A DNA stretch of 64,000 nt. Source: Apostichopus japonicus. Lineage: Eukaryota > Echinodermata > Holothuroidea > Aspidochirotida > Stichopodidae. The stretch is taken from contig NC_092574.1 in NCBI RefSeq assembly GCF_037975245.1, forward strand, positions 23,191,713 to 23,255,712, in the 5' to 3' direction. Of this stretch, positions 1 to 12,492 are shown one piece after another (the first letter of the stretch is position 1; every line of letters begins with the position of its first letter). The notes below the pieces were generated by a model, which did not search any database, had not been told where the DNA came from, and saw only the letters and a list, made by a program, of their open reading frames with translations. A program made the position numbers and the translations under genes.

Positions 1-184
1 GAGTTACTATAAAAGCTACACTTTTGGTTGTAACTCTGACAACAAAGACATGAATATTCAAAAATAATTGGAAATATAATAATTGAATAATATTCAATCT
101 GAGAGGTCTATGTCACTGTTTCGCCCATAAGTTATTAGCGCTCTAATTAAATGTAGAAAATTTTTGCTTTAATTTTCCATCGGC

Positions 185-500
185 AAACCATTTGTGACCT
201 CGAAAACCTCTATTAAGGACCTTTGATCTCCACAAAAATATCAGGATTCATCTACATAATATTATGCAACAACATATAAAATCAATCCAAGATGTTGACC
301 TCAAATGACCTTTGAATTCAACACAAAACAATAGGTTTCATCTACTCACTATGAGGGTATCCACCAATAAAATATAGATTTCAGTTTCCTATCTTGCGGT
401 CATGTTTACAAGGTTTGACATGCTGACTTCAAACGACTTTCCACCAAGAATAACAGGCTTCTTGAACTCAATAATCGGCATCCAAGATCCATCCAAGTTT
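185..500. repeat. Degenerate dispersed repeat block with GACCTCAAATGACCT units
   Basis: Contains repeated phrases such as TTGACCTCAAATGACCTTTG and AACAATAGGTTTCATCTACT that recur at 10.7-11.3, 40.0-40.3 and 49.6-50.1 kb. Units are roughly 120-140 bases and poorly conserved. No coding potential. Confidence 0.6.
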
Positions 501-1520
501 CCTGTTTGCAAGCAAGGCATCAGCCACACATACAAATGCTCATTATCATGACAGCAAAGGTTACAATTTCATTCGAAACCAAAACTCCTCTGAGTAACAG
601 AGCCTTCCTTGCATCACCCTCCACTAACATGATAACAGCTTAACTACATACACCTCTACCTGGAAGGAATTTTTCAGCTAAGTACTCCTGACCTTTAACC
701 TTGAATTGTGGAAAAAACCACAAGTGACACACTTAGACTAAGCGTAGAAAGCTCATGTTAAGAAAATGACAAAACGTCATGAAATTCGCCATGATTAGAT
801 ATTATACGAGTTAATACTTGCCAAGCCTCTCAATTTTTATGAGATTTAAATGTGTACTCCCTTTGTTCTTTGTAATTTGCAAAAGAAACATGCTTCCTCC
901 TGTCTACAGATTCGATTTCTAAGTCAAATGCCCACCTTCATGAAGTACATTTTGACGACTTTTTTCTCTTTTATTCCTACTTTTTATTTTTCATTTTTCA
1001 TTTCCCCAGGCACTACTCTCCTATCATCACAGCAGAAACCTAATGCCTCCACTTCAAGCACTTAATAATCTAGAGTATTGAAGAAGATAGAACCAAGATT
1101 GTGGAAATTACATCTAGTAATGATTCCTGATATTTTCAAAGAAAAATCTACCTTTTTTTTCATAATATGTTTTTTAAAATGCCAACATTCATATCTTCTA
1201 GTTAAGGGCAATTTTCTTTTCTCTCATTTCCGTCAAGGTTATAGCACTCTATATGGCTAAGCAACAAGATTTATTGGAGATCTCTTCGTTTAATACTTAG
1301 CTTTTAGCGCCCGTGGGCAAAAAAAGGAAATGGGATATGAATTCGTCTGAGTCTTGAAAAACATGAAAGATTGTGATTACTACATTGGAACTTTAAGGAA
1401 AGGAGCTATTCACATTATTATGCATATTTCATCAATATTACCAATATTAAAGACTTTTAAAGGATTTTTTATCAACATTTATATTCCAGTGTTTGTTGCT
1501 TTTGGTCCTTTAATTCAAAC

Positions 1521-1781
1521 TCAATGAAGAAACTGATGGAAAATTGAAAGGCATAATACAATCAGAAAATACTCCTTAAATAATTGCATCTTTTCATCAT
1601 CATAGAACGTACTAAGAACTGTGAACCTTTTTGTAACTGCTGTAAAAGAGTTTTCCAATATACCATCAGGTTTCATAGAGACTAATAGATCTGGTGAAGA
1701 GGTTCCTGGATAGCAAGAATTCAACAGGGCTTTTAAAAGTGGAGCAGTGAGCCCAGCACCCTTCCTAAATATGGATGACAT
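1521..1781 (-). pseudogene. Unrecognised coding remnant, 86 codons, repeated at 6.25 kb
   Basis: An open minus-strand frame with protein-like composition (includes GAGLTAPLLKALLNSCYPG, then KPDGILENSFTAV and FYDDEKMQLFKEYF). The DNA of about 1620-1785 is repeated, diverged and frame-broken, at about 6245-6405 in the same orientation. This indicates either a dispersed transposon-derived sequence or a local gene duplication. I do not recognise the family. A possible acceptor, CATATTTAG|GAAGGG, lies near the start, so it could also be an exon of an unseen gene. Confidence 0.35.
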
Positions 1782-2179
1782 GTTCGGTGGATGCTACATT
1801 TCTTTGTTATCTTTATATCCTATTGTTATTCTAATGTTGATCCCATCACAGCAGTGTCACTGGATCAAGTTCAACTAGTTTGTTTGCCTTAAATAACATT
1901 GTCACTTTCAAAAGAGTTGTTACAAGGGTTTTCAGTCACCACTCTAAGCAGCCAATTCCATATCATATCATACCTCACAGTTATGACCAGAAACAAAAAA
2001 ATAATATATATTTTTTTCTTTGCAGGTGATTTAATAATAATATGACAAAAGTTTGGTAAACAGCCAAATGGAATAACTTAATTTTCTATTTCTATTTTAG
2101 GTGGAAACAATAACCAAGAGGCTATCTTTATTTTTGTTAAAATAATATTGTCACTTGTATAAGATTGGTTTCCAAGGGT

Positions 2180-2482
2180 TTACAATTGTAAGCAGCTGCA
2201 TTTTATATCGCAAGGCCACAGCCAAATATGAGGGAGACATGACACTGTTCTTTGCATGTTCAAGTTTGCATGTTCTTTAAAGATACTTTGACCAAAATTT
2301 GTAGACAACGGCTTAGAATCAAACAGAATAACCCGATTTTCAAGTTTATTGTATTTTAGGTGTTTATTGTATTTTAGGTTATGAACAACATCTAAGAAAC
2401 CCCGGGTGTCTTTATTCCGCCAATTGTCATCTTGTTTTTTGAGCAATACCTTACGAGACTTTTCATAGCAAAAAACTGCCAT
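2180..2482 (-). pseudogene. Unrecognised 100-codon minus-strand frame
   Basis: Contains WRNKDTRGFLDVVHNLKYN, a directly repeated KYNK unit and a Cys/His/Trp-rich end (HIWLWPCDIKCSCLQL). It lies upstream (minus sense) of the 86-codon remnant in the same orientation. Its 3-prime end (about 2142-2200) resembles 1908-1960 (AATAACATTGTCACTT type), so the area contains internal duplications. Function unknown; may belong to the same decayed element. Confidence 0.25.
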
Positions 2483-3037
2483 GCTTCAGTGACCTAATGA
2501 AGACCCAGCTGTATCAACCGGAAGACCCATACTGCCACATTCCGACAATCACATTACTGCACAACTGCTAATAAACTGATGGTAGATACATTTGATAGTG
2601 ACTAATATGTTGAGAATTATCCCTATCCACTCCATGTCTAATAATCTAAAACACACGCTTCTATTTTCAGCTTGTCATGCATCCAGAAGATATTATTTTA
2701 CCAAATCTATTTTTTTCTCTGATAGCATCAAGCTCCTCCCTCCTCTGTCGTACCAGCAAGTCTTATCGATTCCCAGGCATGGATTTCAAATTACAGGCAA
2801 GCTTCCGACAACTAGTGAAGAGGTTACAAAATTCACATATATTACAATACAGTCATGTTTATACTTGACTATCAGTACAATTTCAGAGAGGATGAAATTA
2901 CTCAACCGGAATACAGATCTGCTTAAAGTAACATTACAGTCTAAGTTACACACTGCTATAATCAGGAGTAGGCGGGGGTCAGAAACACTCAAGTTCTGGG
3001 TCGAGATTACCACCAACAAATTCTTCTTCTTTTTTTA

Positions 3038-3223
3038 TTAACAACTACACCGCTTCAAATAAAATTCTTGAAAGTAAGTCAACTGTTCTGGAGTTTTCTT
3101 ACCACTTTCATCCCTCAAATAGCGGAAGCTGGGAGACGCAGACACTTGAAGTACCTTAAAAACTGTTAAGGTGATGGTAAACGTGCGTCTCTTAGAACAC
3201 AAATGTCCAGGAGGACAAAACAA
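3038..3223 (-). pseudogene. Unrecognised 61-codon frame, possibly a terminal coding fragment
   Basis: Minus frame with a protein-like stretch (RRTFTITLTVFKVLQVSAS, then FRYLRDESGKKTPEQL) ending at a stop that is followed within a few bases by AATAAA, a polyadenylation-type signal. An internal GTAAGAAA could alternatively be a donor. It may be the 3-prime part of a retrogene or the same element as the fragments at 2.2-2.5 and 1.5-1.8 kb. No family recognised. Confidence 0.25.
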
Positions 3224-5170
3224 AGGAATTTTGGTTCCATCAATAATTTAAAAGCAGTATTTGGTGTTTGTTTGACCTTTGACCGAGCCTAAATAAGATT
3301 ACAGCTGATCAAACGAAGACAACCAAGGGTGAATGGAGAACTTAAAAATGGAGGGGTGTACCTAGAGTTGTTGAAGTCAACCTGTATGTAGGCAGTGTCA
3401 GGGTCTCCTAACAGCTCCACCCCCCCCCCTCTACTAACTGATTATTCCATTTGATCATAACCTCCTAGTACTCAGCCCAAAAAATATTCACCTAAAATTT
3501 GCAGTCTCTATTTCCCTTTTAAAGCATCTTTTTGCTCACTTTTAGCAAAAACCGTTCCTTCTTCTTTTATTATTATTTATATGTTTGAATCTTTACTCCT
3601 TTGTTGTCTACTTTTTCTTGTTACCCATTTTTTTTTTTTGGTTCACCACTTATCTTATTACAACTGTAAATAATACTAATTTGAAAAAGTGTGTCCGCAA
3701 AGAAATATCTTTATGATCATAAGGGATCACTAATAACAGAAGTAGTCCGTGAAAGTTGACAAAAACGTCTGAGTGAATAGAGTCGGAAAACATCGGAAAG
3801 CGTCAGAAAAAGTCGGACGATATGCAAAAAAAAAACGGCAACGGGTAATCGACAAATCGTTAAGATAAAATTCCTGGCAGTCTTCGCGAACAAAAGAATG
3901 TGGTCTCTGCTGCACAGAGTTGTGGCTATGCGATAAACTTTATAAGGCAAATCTTCAAATGGGTAGAACCTCGGTAGTAAACAGATGAAGCCTTGGAGAA
4001 ATTCATGATCAATAATTTCTTATTATCTTATGAAAACACTAATTACTGATGAAATCCATGACAAAGTTAAATCGTTTATACCTTTAAACCGAATTGACTG
4101 CTATTTAATGATTACTTGACGACGGTTAATTCTTACAAACCCTTCAAAGTAAAATAGACGAGAAAATATTTCATTTCATAAACTACTTAATTATTCAAGA
4201 TCTTACACAAGGACATCAAAATCATTAATAAATAAGAAACATGGAACATTCATCACCGCTGTTTTCGAGTCTCTCTATACTTATACACATAATGACCTCT
4301 ATTTCCAGACGACGATATAGTACAAATCTTAATAGCAATTTACAGGGCGTAAGATGATCATGCAGCCTCTTATTTGCAGAGAGAGAGAGAAAAAGAGCAA
4401 TGCATGTTTACTTGAACACTCCTCCTCTCCCAGGTTTGAAATGTTCACAGCCATTTGACTTGACATTACTCTGCGAGAGATTCCAGCCTGAAAGTCCGAA
4501 ACAATTTTCAAATCGATAACCAGAAGCGCCACGAACACTTAAACCTTTGCAAATCCATGGTGAGGATATACAAAGCTCTTATGAGGCCTCGGGGATATGT
4601 GATGCAAAAACATATATCTAGGAGTAACATCTACTACACAATGTGAGTAGGAAGGCGAGAGTCATGCATAATGTCCATTAGCATCTTTTACTACTAGGGC
4701 CAGAGAAGGAAACAAAAACAATATTGAAGGCTTTCGGCCTTAATATCTGTTATTTTCTATTCATAAAACTAAATATTGGCTGTGAATAGAATGAACTGCT
4801 GCCCTTCTTTTGTATGGATATAATATGCCTGATTATTTGTGGGTTTTGTGGGGTATTTTGGCGAGGAGGGGGGGGGGGGGGTTATTGTTTCTTCTTTGAT
4901 TTGAACTTACAATTATCATGAACTTTGGGACACAGTCATGCATAGGGAACATCCTTGATGCTCATTTTAGCTAACAAGCTAGAACCACAATCACACACAT
5001 TAGTTTTGTCCACCTATCTTTCTCCCACTAATGAACCCACTCGTACTTCAGTTCAGCTAGGAAGTGGAGTGCATTTCAAACCCTTCCCCTGCACATATGA
5101 CCAATTACATTACGTACAATACAACCCATCTCTTACTTATATTGGGAGATTTGTTAATTATAAGCAGGTC
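3224..5170. other. Non-coding stretch, nothing assignable
   Basis: AT-rich sequence with homopolymers (C run at 3420, A run at 3826, G run at 4868). ORFs on both strands are short and unpatterned. No splice-bounded coding frame was found. Confidence 0.5.
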
Positions 5171-5174
5171 CACT

Positions 5175-5470
5175 CATATCCTCCCCACCTCCCCACCTCC
5201 CTCTCCCTTCCCCCTCCCTCCAGTCCCCCTCCCTCCAGTCCCCCCTCCCTCCCCTTCCTCCAGTCCCCCTTGCAAAGAAGAGGAAAATAACAAATCCAAG
5301 TTCCCTTATACACAGCTAGAGGATTTGAAGTTACTTGATAAATGCTAGTTATTTTATTTGCATGTGAAAGACCATTTGTATCCCTCCACCTCTCACCTCC
5401 CTCCCCTTACCCTTCCCCTCCCTCCCCTTACCCTTTCCCTCCCCCTTTCTGCCCTCCCTCCAGCTGCCCT
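5175..5470. repeat. Pyrimidine-rich CCCTCC tracts
   Basis: Two tracts (5175-5275 and 5385-5465) made of CCCTCC, CCAGT and CCTTACCC units, almost pure pyrimidine on the plus strand. Such mirror-like polypyrimidine DNA can form triplex structures. The Pro/Ser-rich ORFs across it are compositional artefacts. Confidence 0.7.
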
Positions 5471-5754
5471 GTACATCACTCACCAGGCACATATGGAGGA
5501 GTATAATGACTCTGTAATACAGATTTTAAAACCTACCCAATTATTGCAGCAACTTGTTATCAATACGAAAACCTACAACTGTTAGGACCTTTCAATTCCA
5601 ATATCCTGCAAGCCAATACAAGCCACCTCCTATTCCTTTTCTTTGGCTTCATAAAATCTATTTATATTTGTACGGGTCAGTCTTGCCATATTTATTACCT
5701 TGCTATTTTTGGATGCCCATTATTCACACAACAGTTTTATACCTCCTCATAACG

Positions 5755-5960
5755 ATAACGGAGACTGTTTTAATGCGGCCCAATAAGTGCCTAAATGCTC
5801 CAATGTATTCCGCCGCAGCAATAACAAAAATTTTCACCCGAGCTTCCACCAGAGCTGAAAATGAAACCGCCAACGAGTTCCAGCGTCCAAATGTTGCCTC
5901 AAATATCACTAATGACTGCCGTCATCATACGTCACCGACAAACTGCGTCACGCTCATTTC
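5755..5960. promoter_or_regulatory. GC-richer patch, candidate conserved non-coding element
   Basis: About 200 bases of balanced composition inside AT-rich DNA. On the minus strand it contains TTTTTGTTATTGCTGCGGCGG, GGGCCGCATTAAAAC and GTGACGTATGATGACG, resembling Sox (TTTGTTAT), Hox/Cdx (CATTAAA) and CREB/ATF (TGACG) sites. Both strands carry short open frames without recognisable homology or good splice sites, so a regulatory element is as likely as an exon. Speculative. Confidence 0.25.
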
Positions 5961-6244
5961 TCTTTCCTATTTTTTTTCTTCTTTTTTTTTGTGTCAATCG
6001 CTTCTATTTGCTGATTGTTCAAGTGCCTCTGTCTCTCTACCGTGTCTAGTTTAGTAGAATTCATACATTACATTATACACTCGAAACCTCATGTCTGCTT
6101 CTGTTTAGAGGAGGGTATTAAACTGTTGAGAAATTAGACAAAATTTTCTCCTAGAGAAGAGAAAATATTTGGTGTCTTCTTCTGACAGTTGAGAGTAACT
6201 GTGTGACTTTAATAAAAAGGAATTATAAAAAAAAAAATTTGTTG

Positions 6245-6405
6245 ATTTTGAAAACTGCTGTAAAAGAGTTTCCTAATTTACACAATCATGTTAGAGATTA
6301 ATAGATCTAGTAAAAGAGGTTCCATGATTGCAAGAATTTTAACAGATCGTAGGCATGAGTTTAAAGTGGATCAGCACCTTCCTAAAAATGGATATATTCT
6401 GAAAC
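6245..6405 (-). pseudogene. Second, broken copy of the 1.6-kb coding remnant
   Basis: Shares AACTGCTGTAAAAGAGTTT, AGATTAATAGATCTAGT, AGAGGTTCC and CCTTCCTAAAAATGGAT with 1630-1775, with substitutions and small gaps. The frame corresponding to the 86-codon ORF is interrupted. Confidence 0.5.
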
Positions 6406-6409
6406 AAAA

Positions 6410-9200
6410 TGGCAGGTACTTGTAATGTAATATCACAAATATAGTTAGCTTCAAGCAATATTGTCATATTGGATTTCTGTAAATCTCCTCCCATTCAGTG
6501 GTTTAACGCCAGGGTGTTGAGACAGGCTTACTTATAAAATAATTAAAAAATCAGTGCACACGACACATTGCGTTCAATAGTGTCTACAGGTCAATATCAT
6601 CAAGATGATGTGTAATGCGAATCCCATTTTCCTAGTGTAGTCTTTGCAACTGCTCGCTTCCAGGAGCTCCATCTAATCCATGACCCTGTCATCCGCTCCC
6701 ACAGCCCCCCCCCCCACTAGTTATTCTCTACCCTGCTGCTCCCATCAGACAGTCAATCAGTGTAAATGGAATGATAAACAAAGTACAACTTTAATACTAA
6801 TTGAAAGTATCCATTTACAGTGTTCATTGAATACAAAATTGTAGCAAATTATTGATAACTGCATATGAACCTCTAGTACCACAAAACTCCCTTCACTTCT
6901 CCCAACTGTGATCGACGAACACTAATGATCTGCTATAAAGTAAAACTCTTAGTCGAGTCAACGTTCTTTAAAAATTCATAACTTTGAAGTTAAACATTTA
7001 CCCACAAATATAACAAACACAAATACATGACACAGATGTTTCTACGTCTTTCTTTGTTTAATTGGCGTAAATCGATATTTTAGAAAAAGGCTGGACTTTG
7101 CAGCAATTATTTTGAGCAACTCAAGGTAAAAAAAAGAGCAATATACTATCGTTCATTTTGCAGCTTATACATTGAGTAAATATTTGTTCACTGCAAACTA
7201 ATCAGTTGATATGGAGCCAGTACACTTATTTGTATCAACACACTATAAATCTCTTCCGTACAGTTTGTGACAACAAGAATTCTTTAGTGGTTAAATTCTT
7301 GATGGCACATTTGAAATATCGGCATTTAAACAGATATCCAGGCTCCAATCATAGATTCAAACAGTTTGACTTTGAGGATTTATGAAAATCACAAAAAAAA
7401 TTGGCAAATTTTCTTCAGCGGGTTTTGACTTCTAGTTTATAGATATGTATTACAGAAATTTAAAGGAAATTGTGTTCCATTAAGTCACGTCCAATTAAAA
7501 TCCACACGCTAGTCAGAACGTATCCAATGTACTAAAACTAATTGGTTATTGTTAATAACTAACTTTGATGCTGTTACTTATTCCATGTTCTGAAAATAAA
7601 GCAAACAATTCTGTTACGCTGCACAAGATCAGGGCAACTTCCATCTGACGTTACGTCCCAATTTGCTTCTCACTAATAGATACATTTTTACCCAATATTG
7701 AATAAAGGAAATGAGAGATTTAAGTATGAATTTGTGACTTTAAGAGGCTGTTAAATATCTTGAGAAGAAACAGACTTGGTCTTACTGATAAAGCAGCAGT
7801 GGAACCAGTTTCATGGAAGGTAGTCAGTCCCATGTTAATGCCCAAGGAAGTAATCCAAGAAACCCCAGGCAAAGTGTACAACAACACCATTTCACAGGAA
7901 TCTTTTACATTTCTTTCCGCCAAATATTACAAGGGAGAGATTGCTTAAATCTTTGATCCACTATTGGCTGTCTTTTGATGAGGTACTAAAGAGTCATCCA
8001 GTCTTTAAATTTCAACTGGCTGGTCAATTGAATCCATCCTATGCCAGCGTTCCCAGAAGGGTTTTTTTTCCTCTCAATTTTTTTTTGGCTGAAGATCATT
8101 CTCTCAGATATTACTTTTAAATGAATTTCTCATTGGAGAAGCATGAGTATACCCAGGGCATGACGCCTTTCTCATACATTGATCAACCCAAATGACAACC
8201 ATCTTTGTCCCCCAGAAAAACCATTTCCAAATCTAGGTTGTGCAAATGACTACCTGTGAGGCTCCCCGACATTCGAGCCTAGTTTCTCATAATCATTTAA
8301 CCACAAGAAAACAAAAAAAATCAAGCCCTCACAAACGAGGCAGAGAAACGCAAACGAACGAGACTATAGGCAGCGAAGTGGTTGATTAAGATTCAACACT
8401 GTTGTCGCCATTAATGAACTTGGAGCTTATTCACTTCACTCGGTCGATTTCCTGAATTACAATCTACAGTCAATTTGAATCAATCCGATGAATATTGAAT
8501 TTATGAAGTGAAATGAGGCATTGTAGTGGTAGTAGCATCATACATAACTGGATGATGTTACAGCCGAGCTGCTAGGACGATCTGAGTAAAAAAAACAAAA
8601 ATATAACCGCAGGCGGGTGGGTGACTGGGAGGTTATAAAAATTTAACTGTGGAATCATGGACAGAAAAAGAGTTGATCTTTTGCATTATGAAGAAATTTA
8701 AGCTGAAGTAGAAAATAACCATGTAGGGAATAAAGCAACCTGATATAGGATATGGGTTGGGCAAGGGCATGAGGATGCAGTAAACTATTTCTACTTCACA
8801 TCAAATCAGTGGTAGATCAAAAAAAAATAGTTTTGTAATAAACTTGGATCATCTATCTATGTGAAGGAGTTCATCAATGACTATGCAGTTTGCATTTAAA
8901 TTCCATTCTTGAAAAAGGAGGCTGAAACAATAGCATTCTTTAAAACCCTTCTGACTCCTTATGACTCCTTATGTTTTATAAAAATATGTATAAAAATATA
9001 TAAATATATAAAAATATATATATATTATAATAATCATTAACTTGAGTCAATTTGTTTGATGCAAGATTGTACTATGACTACTTTAAATCCTTCCTTCCCA
9101 TTCTCCTTCCTACCCATTCAACTTCAAGGTCTCTCACATTATACTACTGTATGTAGAGAGCAATTCAATTGAACTCATACAATACCATGCACACTATCAA
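6410..9200. other. Non-coding stretch
   Basis: AT-rich, with an AU-type microsatellite at 8980-9030 and a C run at 6706. Antiparallel 62- and 67-codon ORFs at 7720-7948 are unrecognised; a GTAAGACC on the minus strand at about 7790 could be a chance donor. No gene supported. Confidence 0.45.
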
Positions 9201-9204
9201 GTTC

Positions 9205-9490
9205 ATTCATTTCACACAAATCTTTAAAGGACCAGTCATGAATTCTATTGCAACGTTGAACTGCATTCATGTTTATTCATATTTATGCATCATTCATTTT
9301 GATACATATTTAAAAGCACAGTTCATGTTTATTCATATTTTTCTAAATACATATTACAAGGGTCGTTTATGTAAAGGGTCATTCGTGGCTATATTTAAAG
9401 GATCATTGCGTTCATAAATATTTAAAGGGTTATCTTGAAAATATATTTTAACGGATCATCTTCACATACATTTAAAGGGATCATCCGTAT
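9205..9490 (+). repeat. Degenerate short tandem repeat (ATATTTAAAGGRTCATT type)
   Basis: Units such as ATCTTTAAAGGACCAGTCAT, ATATTTAAAGGATCATTGCG and ACATTTAAAGGGATCATC recur every 30-40 bases with variable spacers. The ORF over it is not believed. Confidence 0.5.
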
Positions 9491-10689
9491 AATTTCTAAA
9501 TATTTTTAATGCTTTAAAATTCCACACATTTGAGTGAAAATCCATTTAAGTTTTTGTGTCCTTTGAGTCAGTCACTCATTCAAGGAAGAACATGTTACAT
9601 CAAACTATACTGTCTTGTAAATTCATACAGATATTTGTTTATGAAGCATACTAACTTTTACAGACCTAAAAATCTATAGCCCAAATATTGTGTTTAGCAA
9701 ATCAAACATTTTGCGCTTGTTTACACTTCTGAAGAGACTTTAAAATGTTACCTATCTTGCAGGAAATGTCTGATGATTACTTTAATATTCAACAGTTACT
9801 TTCTTTAGGCCCCCAAGTTCCCTGAGGCTATCATTCAGTGACTCACCCATTCACTATAGAAGAGGCATTTTACATGTCTCTGACAGAAATACAGACCTTT
9901 GAGATTTGTCAACGGGGGAACATTGCATTGATTTTTGTTAGTATATCTAAATGTTTGGTTTCTCTACGCCACAAAATCATTGCTTTCACTAAGCATATAC
10001 TGTATATGGCCCTTGGATGTCTTAATGTTCTTTATAATGCCCCTGAATATGCTAGAAGGTTAATGAATGATGATTCCTACATGGGGGGAAGGGGGGGGAA
10101 CATTGTATTGGTGTTGTTCTAAGGATTTAATTCCTCTGTGTTAAATGCAATGATCTGTTTTCACTTAGTTCGTACTGTCTAACTGTCTAACAATTTTCAC
10201 GAAAACCCACCCTTGTGTTGCCAACCCATGGTTTGCAGATCGTTGTGCTAGCAGATCAGTGTGGTTAGTACTAACCAATAAATCCATTCAAAAATGTTTT
10301 GTATCTCACAACTGTAAATGTAGTATAATTTCGTTATTTTGAATTGCTAACCTTCAAAGTTAATGACTAGCTTGCCTTCACAAATTATTCATAATACCAG
10401 GGTTTTTCCAATATTAGCTGGTAGTAAGACCAGGGGGAAACTCCTCCCAGCAGTGACTTGCCTTTAAAAAATCATTAAATATGCAACACAAGAGTAATTT
10501 GCAAGCTAATAACCTTGGCTGAAGTTATTACTGCAGATGGAGAGAAGTATAAATCGAAACAGAATCAGTGCTTACATGGTTTGATGATTAGGAATCTTGT
10601 GACATAATACCACAATGATGAAAGAAAGACAAAGGGGACATTGTTGTTGGTAATTTATTTTGCATGCTCACTATTATTCAAAGAGCTGA

Positions 10690-11300
10690 ATTTGCATTTG
10701 TAATAGGTTTTCTGATGATATCCATATATTTGATATTTTGACATTTGGACCCCTGATCACCGCAAATGACCTTTGACCTCCACCCAAAATAATACGTTTC
10801 TAGTAGTTACTATAGGGAAGACATGTGCCAAGTAAGAGCTATGTGGTGTAACCTACCTGGGGAAATCGTATTTACAAGGTTTGTGGCTATACAGAGTTTA
10901 ACCTTTGATGACCCCAAGTGACCTTTGACCTCCGCCAAAATAAAATTTAAAAAAAAAAGTAAAGTTCTTGTACTAATTATAGAGAAGCCACATGCAAAAT
11001 ATTAGAGCCAATAAAGTTTCCTATCTGGAGATATCATGTTTACACAGATTTCAAGTTTTAAACCTCTTGTGACCTTGAATGAACTCTGACCTACACCAAA
11101 TTGTTAACTCCTTTGTAGTTCAGGTTCTGGAGATACAGCATTTTGGAAATATTTACATTTTGCCCTCTGCTGACCCCAAATGACCTCTGACCTCCACACA
11201 AAATAATAGGTTTCTTGTACTAATTATGGGGAAGCCGCATGCCACGTGAGCTGCAGAGGTTACCCATCTTGAGATTTGTATTTGTATTTACCAGCTAGGG
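10690..11300. repeat. Dispersed repeat block carrying DR1-like sites
   Basis: About four to five diverged units of roughly 120-150 bases, each containing CCCCAAATGACCTCTGACCT- or AAATGACCTTTGACCTCCAC-type sequence, then AATAATAGGTTTCTTGTACT and ATGGGGAAGCC. TGACCTTTGACCT at 10767-10779 and 10919-10931 is, on the minus strand, exactly AGGTCAAAGGTCA, the DR1 response element. A variant, TGACCTCTGACCT, lies at 11181. The block ends in CACACACA-type sequence and a hairpin. Confidence 0.75.
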
Positions 11301-11375
11301 TATCACATACACACACATTCACCGACACACACCAACTTGACTGCATAGGTTACTTGCCTGCCTACGGCAAGTAAC
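11281..11375. repeat. CA-rich tail with terminal hairpin
   Basis: ACACACATTCACCGACACACACC followed by a near-perfect hairpin TTACTTGCC-loop-GGCAAGTAA at about 11350-11373. Related CA tail plus TTTGCCTTNNGNCAAG sequences occur at 30181-30262 and 40288-40335, so this looks like the end of a repeat family that accompanies the DR1-type blocks. Confidence 0.55.
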
Positions 11376-12492
11376 CAATAATTGTGAGTTTTACAGTGCT
11401 TACAAGGATCAAAACTACTAACTCTTCCACAACTGATATACTTTCCAAGGTCATTCCTTTCTTTTACTAGACTTCCAGAATACTCAAATATTCCTGTTTA
11501 TGTAAAATATACAAATCAAGTCTCTTGGAAGGATTTTGGTGGGGCCGAGAGGTTTAAAAGTTGAGCTTCTATTTTAGTGTTGTGCTCACTCAGCCTATTT
11601 TACTGTACAAGAAATAAGTTTAACAGCCAGTGCCCCTTTGAAAATAACTACCTAAAGTTGCTTATTTTAAAAAATTCAGAATGCTTATTTTTGAAGGGGC
11701 ATTAAAAGCAAGTCTTTCGAGATCTTCTAAAATTCTATATAGATCAACTACTAGAAGACTAAAGACATTCCATTGTCACCAACAGAAAAGGACTATTTAT
11801 TTTGAATACCTTATTAGGTTTGTCGAGCCGGAAAGGGGTTATAAACACATGCATATATATCAGTCAGGGAAGCAGAAATGATTCTTAAAGATAAACAGAA
11901 TTCCTACACAAAAAAAGTATATACATGTATTGGTGTAGTGACGGGAGTCCAATGGATATAACATATTGGGCTGTCCTTTTGTTCTTTACTGTGATCAATT
12001 AATAACTATCATGTCAGATCTGTCAGCGAATAAATTGAAAGGAAGCAGCTACTAATTGATGTCAACGATTGGCAAAAATTACGTTTTGTGGTTGAATTGA
12101 AGCTGTGCGTGTCACTTGAATCATTTCTACCGCAAAATCAAATTCCATGAAACAAGTTTCCTTTGCACTTCAAAGCAGCTCTTGGAGTTGCTTTTGAACA
12201 ACTTTTCAAGAACTATTCAACCCACAGCAATGTTGTTCATTAGCCTAACTAGTCAAGTTTCACCTCTTAAAACGAATGAACTTAGGGCCACAGACTTTCA
12301 AAGTTTACCTGCGTTTCACATATGATTACTACTGATGTGAAAATGTCAAGCGTCTGCGAGACAAATGTTGTGAAGACAAAAGAGTTGACTTATGACTTGC
12401 TCATTAACATTCACTTGGAGGAGATATCTTTGAGACGTGTCTTAGTTTCACTAATCATAATCACTGTTTTCACAAGCAGATTTTCAGTACGA

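Noticed and set aside
2592-3041. 149-codon plus ORF
   Set aside because: It has no domain or signal, overlaps minus frames of similar quality and ends in a poly-Phe/T run; probably chance.
5861-6054. Hydrophobic plus ORF resembling a membrane segment
   Set aside because: The hydrophobicity comes from a T-rich run (TTTTTTTTCTTC), not from a protein-like sequence.
7720-7948. Antiparallel 62- and 67-codon ORFs as an exon with a GTAAGACC donor
   Set aside because: There is no pyrimidine tract or acceptor at the other end and no family resemblance.
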